DNA of 35,772 nt from Vampirovibrio sp. (GCA_019634025.1 JAHQWC010000062.1:1-35772); one strand, 5' to 3'. Counted from the stretch's first letter, positions 14,943-24,342 are shown. The notes: a model not told the origin generated them from the sequence alone. Numbers and translations: made by a program.

Positions 14943-15470
14943 TCAGACGAGACTTTTAATATTTGTGCTGATCAGCGGAATCTCGTGGGTACGTCCGCTT
15001 AAGGAAAACAAGCTGCAATACACAGCCGCAACAGGCATTAAATACCGGCTCAACAGGCCCATAACAATGGCGATAGTGGCAGAAACACCGCTTAGCAAGC
15101 TACTAAGCCCCACCAACTCCGCACCCGTAAAGACGACCCGGATCACCGCACCCAACAACTCCAACCCCAAAAGCAACAACCCAAACATCACCATCGCTTG
15201 TAAAAGATGATATCGGACAAAATAAGGAACTCGATGGCGCTTTTGCTGGACAAAAATCCAGTACAACAAACCCATCAACAACAGCAAGGTCAAGCCAGAT
15301 CCAGGGGCAGTATATAGAGCAAAGCCTAGAAATAAGTACGCGGCAGTTGCTAACAACCGTTCTTTCCAAGGGGTATCATTCTGTACAGGGCCTCGTTCAC
15401 GGCGAGGAGAACCACCATCTCTTCCACGATAAGAGGAAAAATCTCGAATGTTCCCAGAAGGTGACATCAA
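14943..15470 (-). CDS. Tic20-like multi-pass membrane protein
   Basis: This 175-residue protein has a polar, Arg-rich N-terminus (1-37) and four hydrophobic segments (about 40-57, 60-72, 85-110, 125-160). The loop between segments two and three reads RHRVPYFVRYHLLQAMVMF. This resembles the Tic20/YCF60 signature in which a F[IV]R[FY]N-x-x-QA stretch starts a membrane helix in cyanobacterial and plastid Tic20 proteins. The bacterial function is not settled. The start could be ATG 15470 or 15467, and the ribosome site is weak. It lies between a small unknown gene and the bcsA-like gene, all on the minus strand. Alternative reading: an unrelated DUF4870-type membrane protein. The membrane nature is certain; the family is a moderate-confidence call. 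Confidence 0.6.
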   Translation of the reverse strand: MMSPSGNIRDFSSYRGRDGGSPRRERGPVQNDTPWKERLLATAAYLFLGFALYTAPGSGLTLLLLMGLLYWIFVQQKRHRVPYFVRYHLLQAMVMFGLLLLGLELLGAVIRVVFTGAELVGLSSLLSGVSATIAIVMGLLSRYLMPVAAVYCSLFSLSGRTHEIPLISTNIKSLV

Positions 15471-15550
15471 TCAATACCCATCTCTTGCTAATCGCATGGT
15501 ACTTCACCATCTTATAGGACTTATGCAGAATGTGCTATTTACCAAAATTG

Positions 15551-15904
15551 TTACGGCGTCAGTTTTACTTTCATCTGCTCCACTGACTCGCCTCGGCCCA
15601 ACTTGCCTTTATTTTGAGTGGTGTTCCGCACAGCCACCAACCAGTGATGGTTGGGATTGATAAACAATAAATAGGTTGCCTCACTTCCCACCAGCCGTTC
15701 CACATCATCCACCTCTAACTCACCGGTATCGCTCATCGGGAAAACAGTAAAAGAAAGCGGCTCAGACGGCGTACTATGGAGATACCCATCAAATTTTGCC
15801 GTACCTGTTCGGCTGGTATCTTTAATAGCCGGGCCCTTACTCCCCATCACGTGCTGCCATAGATAGGTCATTAAGTTGTCTGTCAAGGGGATAGGGCGCG
15901 ACAT
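15551..15904 (-). CDS. Small protein of unknown function
   Basis: This is a 117-residue soluble protein with no signal peptide. It starts at ATG 15904 (MSRPIPLTDNLMTYLWQHVM) and has a central region rich in beta-type sequence (EPLSFTVFPMSDTGELEVDD, then ATYLLFINPNHHWLVAVRN). A His-His pair and a Trp occur in NPNHHWLVAV. No domain is recognised. No clear ribosome site precedes the start, which may mean leaderless or weak translation. The divergent slt promoter occupies its upstream region (15925-15953). It could be co-transcribed with the Tic20-like gene 80 bases downstream. Codon use and length of the open frame make it likely real, but function is unknown. Confidence 0.6.
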   Translation of the reverse strand: MSRPIPLTDNLMTYLWQHVMGSKGPAIKDTSRTGTAKFDGYLHSTPSEPLSFTVFPMSDTGELEVDDVERLVGSEATYLLFINPNHHWLVAVRNTTQNKGKLGRGESVEQMKVKLTP

Positions 15905-15924
15905 AGAAAGATAGGGCCAATCAT

Positions 15925-15953
15925 TTGTAAAATGCTTGTGGCTCTATCATAAT
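15925..15953 (+). promoter_or_regulatory. Sigma-70 promoter candidate for the lytic transglycosylase gene
   Basis: TTGTAA (15925-15930), a 17-base spacer and CATAAT (15948-15953) form a good housekeeping promoter. Predicted start is near 15960. The leader contains a small hairpin (GGTCTG 15965-15970, CAGACC 15975-15980). Confidence 0.55.
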
Positions 15954-16011
15954 ATACATCTTAAGGTCTGACAGCAGACCGTCTTGAAAGAGGCTTACTT
16001 AAAAAAGGACC

Positions 16012-18327
16012 GTGACGGCTTGTATGGCAAAAATCATCGCAGCCAATCCTTCTACTCCTTCCGGCACAACCCATAAACCGAACTGGGGATCAAAAATCCG
16101 CCGCCTTTTCCAGGCACTGTTCATTGCGTTCATATTGGTAGCATTAGGAACCGCAGGCGCTTACCTCTGGATGGCCCAGAACCACTGGAATTTGGAAGAC
16201 ACCACTGCCTACATCAAAAGCAGATTCGGGATGGTGGTTCCTCCGCCGGTACTGTTTAATGCGAATGTCGGGATGGAAAGGTCCACCGCAAGAGAAACCT
16301 ATGCCAACGCATTGTCGTTATTAAGAGACAAGCGGTACAGTGAGGCCATAGAAGCATTTAAACAACTAGAGTCTGTATACCCTGGGCTTGGAGATCTCAT
16401 CGCTATTCACCAGGCAGAAGCCTATGCGGGGCTTCCCAATGAAATGGCGGCCCAAAACAAATTAAAACCACTCACCATTTCCAGCAGTCACTCACCTTTT
16501 CAGGCGAAGGCACTCTACCTGTTGGGTCAGTCCCACTTCCGGGCCAAGGAAGAAGAGGAAGCTCATCGCCGTTTTTCTCAACTGCAAGACACTTATCCAA
16601 ATACAGAATACGCTAGTGGTGCTGATTATTATCTGGGAGAGCTCGCAGCCACAAAGAACCGACAAGCCACAACAGGCTATTGGCTACGTTATCTGTCCAA
16701 CAGCCCAGATGGTCGGTTCGCCACCAACATCGCAAAAAACTTGGACAGTCTTATTGAAGCACCCACACCGGAGCAGCACCGGCTGATAGGACTAGGATAT
16801 TACAATGGTAAAGCAGATTGGGACAAGGCCATAGAACACTTAGAAACACTTCCTCTGCAGGAGGTATGGCTACCCCTAGGCAGGTCCTTACTCCATACGG
16901 ACGCAACGCAAAAAGGGCTGCAAACCCTGGAAAAAGGCCTGCTTTACGCAAAAGATATAGATGAGGCCCGAGAAGGACTTGACCTACTGGTCCGCAATCT
17001 TTCCGGATCTTCCTCTCGTATTACGACCCTAAACCGATTGAATGCCCAAGTACTGCCTTACGGCAAAGATTACGTGCTGTGGCGACTAGCACAATTTAAC
17101 CCAGCCCTACAACAAAGCTACTATCGGCAAATAATAACAGACTATCCTGAAAGTGATTATGCCCCTGAAAGTGCTTGGGTTACTTTATGGCCGTTAATTA
17201 AACATGGAAAAGCACAACAGTTTTTAAAACAGAGTGAGTCATACATAAGCCGGTACGCATATTCCAAGGCCGCCCCACGGATATTGTTCTGGCAAGCCAA
17301 GCTACTGGAAAAACAAAAGGCGCCAATAACCAAAACCGATGAACAAGGCAACGAGTTATCCACTCCTCCACGTCAACTAGCGATTAAGAAATACCGTCAA
17401 GTCCTGAAAGACTATCCTGAAAGCTACTATGCCTTTCGGGCTTTCGGACGTCTCGGCAAGCTGGTTTATCAGAAAGAGGATATTGGCTGGCGAACCTTAC
17501 CTAAATCCGAATATCCAGAAGTTTCTGTGGATATTAACCCGCTGGCGCTAATGCCCAAGGAAACGCGGGGCCAGTTAGCACCCAAGATTTTAGAAAAAGC
17601 CGGCGAGTTAGCTGCCATTGGTTCCACAGCTGCCAATGACTTGGTCTCTTTGTTGGAAGAATCCGGCGTCATGGTCCCTGCAGGGATTCAAAGCTGGCAG
17701 GCATCTGCCAACGGTCAACGAGATCGCGCCATCCGAATTATTCGTGATGATCTGGCCGAAACAGCCAGGAAACGTAAGAAAAAACCTACCCCACCCACCA
17801 ACGAAGAACTAAAACTTCTCTACCCAGTCTACTTCCCCGAAAATATTAAAAAGCAGGCTGGGACAAATAACATCGATCCCCTGCTGGTCCAGTCGTTAAT
17901 GCGGGAGGAAAGCTACTTTAACGAGTTTGCCGTAAGCACCTCAAACGCTCTGGGGCTGATGCAACTGTTGCCGACCACCGCAAAAGAAGTCGCCGGATGG
18001 GTAGGTCGGCGGTCATTTAAGGCTCCGGATTTATTTATCCCAGAGATAAATATTCAATTGGGCAGTCGTTATTTGGGTCATCTGCACCAACTGTTTAACG
18101 GTAACTCCATGCTCTCTGTAGGATCTTACAACGGCGGCCCTAATGCCATGAAGCGCTGGGTCAAGGCATCTCCTCACATCAAGTCTGATCCGGACTTGTT
18201 TGTGGAAAATATCCCCTACGAGCAAACCCGCAAGTACATTAAAAAGGTATATGGCAGCTTTTGGAATTACAACCGGCTTTACCGAACCGGTGCTCAAGAG
18301 CATACCAAGACCGCAGAAGCTGGATAG
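16012..18327 (+). CDS. slt: Soluble-type lytic murein transglycosylase (Slt) with TPR-like arm
   Basis: This enzyme cleaves the MurNAc-GlcNAc bond of peptidoglycan with anhydro-product formation, and acts in the periplasm. The 771-residue protein has a basic N-terminus and a membrane anchor or signal segment (about 33-52, ALFIAFILVALGTAGAYLW). A long alpha-helical superhelix with TPR-like pairs follows (about 95-600), and then the SLT domain (about 615-755). The SLT domain shows IDPLLVQSLMREESYFNEFA with catalytic Glu633 (REES), SNALGLMQLLPTTA, NIQLGSRYLGHL, SVGSYNGGPNAMKRW and PYEQTRKYIKKV. The start is GTG 16012, with AAGGA only two bases before it; ATG 16024 (same frame, same site at 14 bases) is an alternative. 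It is followed after 122 bases by the GH57 operon, probably from its own promoter. Confidence 0.94.
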   Translation: MTACMAKIIAANPSTPSGTTHKPNWGSKIRRLFQALFIAFILVALGTAGAYLWMAQNHWNLEDTTAYIKSRFGMVVPPPVLFNANVGMERSTARETYANALSLLRDKRYSEAIEAFKQLESVYPGLGDLIAIHQAEAYAGLPNEMAAQNKLKPLTISSSHSPFQAKALYLLGQSHFRAKEEEEAHRRFSQLQDTYPNTEYASGADYYLGELAATKNRQATTGYWLRYLSNSPDGRFATNIAKNLDSLIEAPTPEQHRLIGLGYYNGKADWDKAIEHLETLPLQEVWLPLGRSLLHTDATQKGLQTLEKGLLYAKDIDEAREGLDLLVRNLSGSSSRITTLNRLNAQVLPYGKDYVLWRLAQFNPALQQSYYRQIITDYPESDYAPESAWVTLWPLIKHGKAQQFLKQSESYISRYAYSKAAPRILFWQAKLLEKQKAPITKTDEQGNELSTPPRQLAIKKYRQVLKDYPESYYAFRAFGRLGKLVYQKEDIGWRTLPKSEYPEVSVDINPLALMPKETRGQLAPKILEKAGELAAIGSTAANDLVSLLEESGVMVPAGIQSWQASANGQRDRAIRIIRDDLAETARKRKKKPTPPTNEELKLLYPVYFPENIKKQAGTNNIDPLLVQSLMREESYFNEFAVSTSNALGLMQLLPTTAKEVAGWVGRRSFKAPDLFIPEINIQLGSRYLGHLHQLFNGNSMLSVGSYNGGPNAMKRWVKASPHIKSDPDLFVENIPYEQTRKYIKKVYGSFWNYNRLYRTGAQEHTKTAEAG

Positions 18328-18356
18328 CAACTAAGTTTTCCTTTTATGGACACCCT

Positions 18357-18385
18357 TTTACTTATCAGCCCGTTCCGTGTAAGAT
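18357..18385 (+). promoter_or_regulatory. Promoter candidate for the GH57 gene cluster
   Basis: TTTACT (18357-18362), a 17-base spacer and TAAGAT (18380-18385) give four of six matches in each hexamer. It sits between the slt stop and the branching-enzyme start, leaving a leader of about 60 bases. Confidence 0.35.
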
Positions 18386-18449
18386 AGCCACTAGTGTTTT
18401 GGTGTCTCAAGTGTCCTATACAGGCAGCCCCAGTGGAGTGTTCTCACCC

Positions 18450-20162
18450 ATGAGCTACGGTTCCTTTGTCCTAATGTTGCACAGCCACCTGCCATTTTAC
18501 CGAAAGGCAGGTATGTGGCCGTTTGGAGAGGAAAATCTATATGAATGTATTGCGGAAACCTATTTGCCCCTGTTAAACGCCTTGGAAGAGCTAGTTTCTG
18601 AAGGCATTCAGCCCAACATTACCGTGGGCATAACCCCTATTTTGGCGGAGCAGCTAGCTGATTCTCATCTTCAGCAGGGGTTTATTGATTATATCCAGAC
18701 CCGCCTAAAAGCAGCCTCTGAAGATATTGAGCGTTACCCGGATCCCAAAGTCAAAGACTCCAAACATTTAGCCTACCTGGCAGATTATTATCACAAGCAT
18801 TTTACACAACTGTTGGATGACTTTATTAACCGTTACGACAAAAACCTCTTAAAGGCCTTTAAGGACCTCCAAGACACCGGTGCCATCGAAATCACCACCT
18901 CCGGCGCCACCCATGGTTTTTCTCCGTTACTGGGTTTACAAGAGAGTATCAATGCCCAATTTAAAGTGGGCGTAGAAACCTACAAGCGCCACTTTGGCAA
19001 GGACCCCAAAGGCTGTTGGCTCCCAGAATGTGCATACCGACCGGCTCACTCTGAAGTGGCTGTCGGTAAAAACCATCATGCTTTATCTACCGATGCCTTT
19101 TTATACGAGAACGGCCTACAATACTTTTTCACCGAATATCACGCCATTGAAGGCAGCACCGGCGTTGAAGCTCGACGAGATTTTGGCTTGTACGGCGCTA
19201 TCCAATACATCCCCACAGATAACCCTCAGACTCACCGGATAGCTACCGGATTCTCCACAGACGAGGCTTACTGGATGAAAGACTACCCGGTTGCGGTAAT
19301 GGGCAGAAACAACCGGGCCAGCTTCCAAGTCTGGTCGGCAGCAGACGGTTACCCAGGCGACGGAGTGTATCGGGAATTTCACAAAAAAGATGAACAATCC
19401 GGTTTGCATTTCTGGCGGATTACCAGTAAGGACTGCGAACTAGGGGACAAGGGCCTATACGATCCCGTAAAAGCTCTGGAACAGACAACCTCACACGCCG
19501 ATCACTACGCCAACATGATTTATCATCAACTCAAAGAACATTACGAGGCCACCGGCAAGGAACGCCTGGTAATGGTGAGCTTTGACACGGAACTGTTTGG
19601 TCATTGGTGGTTTGAAGGGATTACCTGGCTAAAACAAGTTATCCGTCAACTCAATAAGGTTGAACAGGTTTCTGTAGAAACCGCCAGCGCCTACCTGCAC
19701 AACACCCCGCCACAGTGTGCCATTGAACTACCGGAAAGCACATGGGGCCAAGGCGGACACTACTGGGTATGGCAGAATCAGCACACCGACTGGATGTGGC
19801 CTATCATTCACCAGGCGGAAGAAACGATGACAGATTTGGTAGTACAGCACCCAGATGAATCTGATCCGATGAAAGTAAGGATATTAAACCAAGCGTTCCG
19901 AGAACTCTTGTTATTACAAAGCAGCGATTGGCCATTCCTGGTCACCACCTTCCAGGCAAAAGATTACGCCATTGAGCGGTTTAACGAACACGTTGACAAC
20001 TTCAAACAATTAGCCGACATGCTAACAAAAAGCTCTATAGACAACGCTCTGTTGTCCACACTGGAAGAGAAAAACAATCCTTTCCCGAATATTCATTACC
20101 GTTGGTACCAAGGTCTCAGCGGCGCCACAGACGCCATGCCGCCCCAGCCCGTCGGCGTATAA
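18450..20162 (+). CDS. GH57 1,4-alpha-glucan branching enzyme
   Basis: This enzyme introduces alpha-1,6 branches into glycogen-like glucan in the cytoplasm. From ATG 18450 (MSYGSFVLMLHSHLPFYRK) it has 570 residues, matching the GH57 branching-enzyme group (TK1436-like, DUF1957) and not the GH13 GlgB type. Motifs in order: HSHLPFYRK, ATHGFSPLL, GCWLPECAYRP with nucleophile Glu193, and SFDTELFGHWWFEG with acid/base Asp379, followed by the helical C-terminal region with TWGQGGHYWVWQN. The frame stays open back to 18261, inside slt, but that extension has no family similarity. GTG 18438 is a possible alternative start. GGAG lies 11 bases before the ATG. It is 15 bases ahead of the second GH57 gene, so the two are almost certainly co-transcribed. 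Confidence 0.92.
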   Translation: MSYGSFVLMLHSHLPFYRKAGMWPFGEENLYECIAETYLPLLNALEELVSEGIQPNITVGITPILAEQLADSHLQQGFIDYIQTRLKAASEDIERYPDPKVKDSKHLAYLADYYHKHFTQLLDDFINRYDKNLLKAFKDLQDTGAIEITTSGATHGFSPLLGLQESINAQFKVGVETYKRHFGKDPKGCWLPECAYRPAHSEVAVGKNHHALSTDAFLYENGLQYFFTEYHAIEGSTGVEARRDFGLYGAIQYIPTDNPQTHRIATGFSTDEAYWMKDYPVAVMGRNNRASFQVWSAADGYPGDGVYREFHKKDEQSGLHFWRITSKDCELGDKGLYDPVKALEQTTSHADHYANMIYHQLKEHYEATGKERLVMVSFDTELFGHWWFEGITWLKQVIRQLNKVEQVSVETASAYLHNTPPQCAIELPESTWGQGGHYWVWQNQHTDWMWPIIHQAEETMTDLVVQHPDESDPMKVRILNQAFRELLLLQSSDWPFLVTTFQAKDYAIERFNEHVDNFKQLADMLTKSSIDNALLSTLEEKNNPFPNIHYRWYQGLSGATDAMPPQPVGV

Positions 20163-20177
20163 GATAGGCGTACCCTT

Positions 20178-22283
20178 ATGATCAATTTATTGTTCGGCAT
20201 TCATAACCATCAGCCGGTAGATAACTGGGACAGTGTGATGTCTCATGCCACAGAAAAGTGTTATCAGCCTTTTCTAGACGTGCTGGAAGCCCACCCCAAG
20301 ATTCACGCCGGCATTCATTTCACCGGTTACCTTTTGGATTGGCTAGCAGACAATCACCCGAGCACTATTGAACAGGTACAACGCATGGCCCTTTCCGGCC
20401 AACTGGAAGTGCTCACCGGTGGGTATTATGAGCCGATTTTGGCCATGATCCCCGATGAAGACAAAGTCGGACAAATTCAGGCTCTAACTCACCGCATTCA
20501 TCAGCTCATCGGAATTCTCCCTACCGGCATGTGGCAAGCCGAGCGGGTTTGGGAACCACATTTACCAAAATACCTGGCAAAGGCTGGCGTTAAGTATGTG
20601 TTTTTAGATGACGTCCACTTCAACCATGCCGGCTTCCCGGATGATGCGTTATTGGGCCTCTATACCACTGAAGAACAAGGGCATACTCTGGATGTACTGC
20701 CGATTCGAAAAAGCCTCCGGTACAAAATCCCCTTTGCCCAACCTCAAGAAATTGTGGAAGAACTCCTGGGCCTAGCACATCATCATGACGGAGGCGCTGC
20801 CATTTACTTTGATGACGGCGAAAAATTCGGCGTATGGCCGGGAACCCATCAATGGGTATACAAGGAAAAATGGTTAGACAAGTTCTTTAACGCCGTAGAA
20901 CATCATCCAAATGCAATTCAAGCTGTCACTCCATCTGAATATATTGCCAACAGCAAATCATTAGGCCGAGCCTACCTGCCGTCAGCCAGCTACAGCGAGA
21001 TGCTTGCCTGGGCACTACCTTCAGAAAAGCACAGTGCATATGAAGCCGCCGTCAAACAAGCATCCTCGGAACAACAACCTTTTATTAAGGCAGGGTTCTG
21101 GCGTCATTTTTTAATCAAATACCCAGAAGCCAACATGCTCCATAAGAAAATGCAGCGGGTAGCAAACAAAGTCCGGCAGATGAACTCTAAAAGCGCTTAC
21201 CTGGCCCAAGCCACTCAGGCCTTATGGAAAGGTCAATCCAACGACGTATTTTGGCACGGCACCTTTGGCGGCTTGTACCTCACCAACCTGCGCTCTGCGA
21301 ACTACCGACACCTGTTGCACGCAGAGAATCTGGCTGATGATTCTAACCGGGGCAAACAATTTTTTAATCTGGAAGAAGCCGACATTGATGGCGATGGCCT
21401 GCCGGAGATGATCATCGAAACCCATCAGCAAAACCTCTACTTGGACACTGACCAGGGAGGCGCTCTGGTAGAAGTGGACTACCGGCCCTCCTGTATCAAT
21501 TTATTAGATACCTTGGCACGGCGGTATGAACCTTATCACGATGAGTTTGATGCTGATCGAAAATCCAAGATTCATTACGATTGGCACCGACGGGCAAGCC
21601 TATTGGATCATTTCTGGGCCCCGGATACCAACTTAGACAGTGTATCCCAATCCACTTTTGGTGAAGTCGGTAACTTTATCTTGGAACCTTATCAAGCCGA
21701 AAAAACCGGTTCCCATAGCATCACCCTCACCCGGGACGGTGCGGTGTGGGACAACGGAGTACAACAACCCATACAGGTCACTAAAACCCTGACGGTAGAT
21801 CCCAAAGAAGCCGCCACCCGAATCAAATATAGTATTATCAACCTATCCAATACGCCGTTACCCCTTTGGTTTGCTCCAGAGTTCAACATTAACCTGTTGG
21901 CGCCGGACGCCCCGGACCGCTATTACTACACACCTGTTACTCACACTCCTTCGGAAGCCGGTGTCGTTCAACAAGAAACAACGGCAGTTGCAGTGGCCGT
22001 GACAGAAAGGCAAAAACTGACTCACCCCAAGCTTCAATCCCGGGGCAAGCTCAGCCAACAAACCGCCATCGGCCTGGTGGACGAATGGCAGCAGGTGGAT
22101 TATCAACTGCACTTTAGCAAGCCCACCGATATCTGGCGGTTTCCAATAGAAACCACCTCCAAATCCGAATCCGGCATTGACCGCGTCTATCAATCCAGCG
22201 CTATTTTCCCCAACTGGAAGTTCCAGTTGGAACCCGGCACGTCTTGGGACGTCGAGATACTGCAAGTCCTCTCCAAACCCTGA
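20178..22283 (+). CDS. GH57 4-alpha-glucanotransferase (amylase-type, DUF1925/DUF1926)
   Basis: This 701-residue enzyme is predicted to transfer or hydrolyse alpha-1,4-glucan segments. The N-terminal GH57 barrel starts INLLFGIHNHQPVDNW and contains LTGGYYEPILAMIP (79-92), GMWQAERVWEP with nucleophile Glu122, and AIYFDDGEKFGVWPGTH with acid/base Asp212. A helical DUF1925-type segment follows (about 300-390). The C-terminal beta domain (about 400-695, DUF1926-like) contains DIDGDGLPEMIIET and LWFAPEFNIN. Length and order match Thermococcus litoralis-type glucanotransferase. It follows the branching enzyme by 15 bases. Together the two give chain transfer and branching, i.e. glycogen-type polymer remodelling. 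No glgA, glgC or glgP is in the window. Confidence 0.92.
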   Translation: MINLLFGIHNHQPVDNWDSVMSHATEKCYQPFLDVLEAHPKIHAGIHFTGYLLDWLADNHPSTIEQVQRMALSGQLEVLTGGYYEPILAMIPDEDKVGQIQALTHRIHQLIGILPTGMWQAERVWEPHLPKYLAKAGVKYVFLDDVHFNHAGFPDDALLGLYTTEEQGHTLDVLPIRKSLRYKIPFAQPQEIVEELLGLAHHHDGGAAIYFDDGEKFGVWPGTHQWVYKEKWLDKFFNAVEHHPNAIQAVTPSEYIANSKSLGRAYLPSASYSEMLAWALPSEKHSAYEAAVKQASSEQQPFIKAGFWRHFLIKYPEANMLHKKMQRVANKVRQMNSKSAYLAQATQALWKGQSNDVFWHGTFGGLYLTNLRSANYRHLLHAENLADDSNRGKQFFNLEEADIDGDGLPEMIIETHQQNLYLDTDQGGALVEVDYRPSCINLLDTLARRYEPYHDEFDADRKSKIHYDWHRRASLLDHFWAPDTNLDSVSQSTFGEVGNFILEPYQAEKTGSHSITLTRDGAVWDNGVQQPIQVTKTLTVDPKEAATRIKYSIINLSNTPLPLWFAPEFNINLLAPDAPDRYYYTPVTHTPSEAGVVQQETTAVAVAVTERQKLTHPKLQSRGKLSQQTAIGLVDEWQQVDYQLHFSKPTDIWRFPIETTSKSESGIDRVYQSSAIFPNWKFQLEPGTSWDVEILQVLSKP

Positions 22284-22321
22284 CCCTAAAACAATTAACC
22301 ATAGAGCAAATTGCAAATTTG

Positions 22322-23164
22322 ATGAAACCCTTGTTTTATAATCTGGCACCATCTATCACGGCATGTGTTTTGTCCGTTGTGTTATGTCTCATATGCACAC
22401 ACATACAAGAAACCGCCGCGCAGCTTCACTTGGACGTACCCAATAGCAAAGCCCAATCCATTTCTTTTAATCTCCACGGCGGAATATTTAACAATCAAAA
22501 GATTGGCAGCCTTAATGTCTCGGTGCAGGGTATTGATTTTAAATATGGAAAGCTCCAAAAGTTCAGTGCCCACACCAAAAACAGTCAGTTCAATTTCTTT
22601 CCTGTCGATGAACTCAAGATCACTACGCCGGCATTTAAGTTCAACCCCATTGAGCTCTCAAAGAACCAGCGGTTTATCATGCCCAAGCCTGTTCGGGCAA
22701 ACATTACCCTCAAGATGTCGGAAGGCAGCCTCAACAAGTTGGTCTCCCATCCCACCACAGTAGATAAACTGGAATCAGGCGTTGCAAAAGTAACCGGCAA
22801 CTTCCGCCTCATCAAGTTTTTTGAGCCCAAGCTTCAACTCTCCGGCGGCCAGAATTTAGAACTCTCCCTGGTCGTCACCTTTGGCGATACTTTTGCATTG
22901 CCTGTAAAGATGAACGGCCAATTGGTTCATAAAAATCAAAACGTCCAAATTGAAAATATGCAGATGGCCACTGGTAACAATAAGCTGCCGAAACAACTTT
23001 CCAAAATCATCCAGGATCAACTCAATAAGCTATTCGATCTCAATCAGGCCGGTGGCAACAAAGATTTTTCTATTAAGGCGACAAGCATGCGTATTGTCGG
23101 CAAGATTGTTGTCGTGCAAGGTTACGCTTCTTTATCAAAACTGCAGTTTGGTAAAAAGAAGTAA
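22322..23164 (+). CDS. DUF2993 (LmeA-like) exported protein
   Basis: From ATG 22322 the protein has 280 residues. A signal peptide or anchor lies at about 10-27 (PSITACVLSVVLCLICTH). The mature part is beta-rich with the DUF2993 style: a repeated F-x-[FL] pattern, DELKITTPAFKFNP, RFIMPKPVRANITLKMSEGSLNKLV and a C-terminal KATSMRIVGKIVVVQGYASL. In Actinobacteria the family includes LmeA, a phospholipid-binding protein needed for mannan maturation; in Cyanobacteria the role is open. The frame extends to 22244 inside the preceding gene, but that extension lacks signal character, so I chose 22322, which gives a normal signal peptide. Its ribosome site is weak. It is 38 bases behind the glucanotransferase and one base before queA, hence in the operon. 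Confidence 0.75.
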   Translation: MKPLFYNLAPSITACVLSVVLCLICTHIQETAAQLHLDVPNSKAQSISFNLHGGIFNNQKIGSLNVSVQGIDFKYGKLQKFSAHTKNSQFNFFPVDELKITTPAFKFNPIELSKNQRFIMPKPVRANITLKMSEGSLNKLVSHPTTVDKLESGVAKVTGNFRLIKFFEPKLQLSGGQNLELSLVVTFGDTFALPVKMNGQLVHKNQNVQIENMQMATGNNKLPKQLSKIIQDQLNKLFDLNQAGGNKDFSIKATSMRIVGKIVVVQGYASLSKLQFGKKK

Positions 23165-23165
23165 A

Positions 23166-24269
23166 ATGCAGCCCACAGATACCACTAACGCTTCACTAAG
23201 TTTGGATGCCTACGACTACCAATTGCCGGAAGCTCTCGTCGCCCAGTACCCTCTCAGTCAGCGGCATGAGTCGAGGATGATGGTGCTGAACCGAAAGACC
23301 GGCGAAATAAGTCATCATCGGTTTTACGACTTGCCTCAGTTTCTGGACCCGGGTGATTTGGTGGTACTCAATAATACCAAGGTCTTACCCAGCCGATTTT
23401 TGGGAAACCGGGTCGGTTTTACCGGGCGAATTGAAGTGTTATTGCTCTATCCCAATGCAGAGGCTACTCAAGAAACCAGCTCTCCGGTATGGCATGCACT
23501 GTTGCGTCCTGCCCGTAAGTTGAAAGAGGGAACTGTCATTGAGTTCCTCCAAATTTCAGCCGGTATTTCTGCAACAATGACGGTCTATAAACTGGAAGAA
23601 GGTGGACGGGGCCAAGTAGCAATTGACCTCCCTAAGGGAGAGTCTGTTGAAACGCTGATGGATACGCTGGGCCAAATGCCTATTCCGCCTTACCTTAACC
23701 GTCCGGTGGAACCGTCAGACAAAGAAACCTATCAAACTGTTTTTGCCTCGGTCCCCGGCGCTCAAGCAGCTCCCACGGCAGGGCTACACTTTACGCCAGA
23801 GGTACTTCAACAACTTAAAGACAAGGACATCGGCGTTACGGAAGTAACCCTATCAGTCAGCAGCGGCACATTCCGTTCGGTGGACGAATCAGACATTACC
23901 CGTCATGTAATGGACCCAGAGTATTATACCGTACCTGAAGCTGCCGCCCGGCAAATCCACCAGACTCGTCAGAATGGAGGCCGTATCATCGCCATCGGCA
24001 CCACCGTCACCAAAACCTTAGAAACTGTTGCGGCAAAACATCAAGGAAAAATTACACCCGGCTCGGATTGGAGCCGGCTATTCATCTATCCCGGATTCCA
24101 ATTTCAAGCAGTAGACATGTTGCTGACCAATTTTCATCTTCCCAAAACCACCCTATTAATGCTGGTCAGTGCCTTTGCAAACCGAGAGTCCATTTTGAAG
24201 GCCTACCATCAGGCAGTAGCCAATGAATACAGGTTCTTCAGCTATGGTGACTGCATGCTGATCTTATAG
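23166..24269 (+). CDS. queA: S-adenosylmethionine:tRNA ribosyltransferase-isomerase
   Basis: QueA moves and isomerises the ribose of SAM onto 7-aminomethyl-7-deazaguanine at tRNA position 34, giving epoxyqueuosine. The 367-residue protein from ATG 23166 has all family motifs: YDYQLPEALVAQYPL at the start, LNNTKVLPSRFLG, ALLRPARKL, GAQAAPTAGLHFT, HVMDPEYY, IAIGTTVTKTLE, and TNFHLPKTTLLMLVSAF near the end. The open frame reaches back to 22950 inside the DUF2993 gene, but the QueA fold begins only at the chosen ATG. That ATG follows the previous stop by a single base, so translation is probably coupled. No tgt, queC-F or queG is in the window. No hairpin with T-run is obvious after the gene. Confidence 0.96.
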   Translation: MQPTDTTNASLSLDAYDYQLPEALVAQYPLSQRHESRMMVLNRKTGEISHHRFYDLPQFLDPGDLVVLNNTKVLPSRFLGNRVGFTGRIEVLLLYPNAEATQETSSPVWHALLRPARKLKEGTVIEFLQISAGISATMTVYKLEEGGRGQVAIDLPKGESVETLMDTLGQMPIPPYLNRPVEPSDKETYQTVFASVPGAQAAPTAGLHFTPEVLQQLKDKDIGVTEVTLSVSSGTFRSVDESDITRHVMDPEYYTVPEAAARQIHQTRQNGGRIIAIGTTVTKTLETVAAKHQGKITPGSDWSRLFIYPGFQFQAVDMLLTNFHLPKTTLLMLVSAFANRESILKAYHQAVANEYRFFSYGDCMLIL

Positions 24270-24342
24270 CTTTTGTAAGGCTACTCTGCCAGCAGATCAG
24301 TTACTCTTCATTCTTAGGTTCATTCTTTTAAACGATATGGAA

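Noticed and set aside
18261-18449. Upstream in-frame extension of the GH57 branching enzyme
   Set aside because: It overlaps the end of slt, has no family similarity, and the usual GH57 N-terminus begins at 18450.
22950-23165. Upstream in-frame extension of queA
   Set aside because: It lies within the DUF2993 gene in another frame; QueA similarity starts exactly at ATG 23166.
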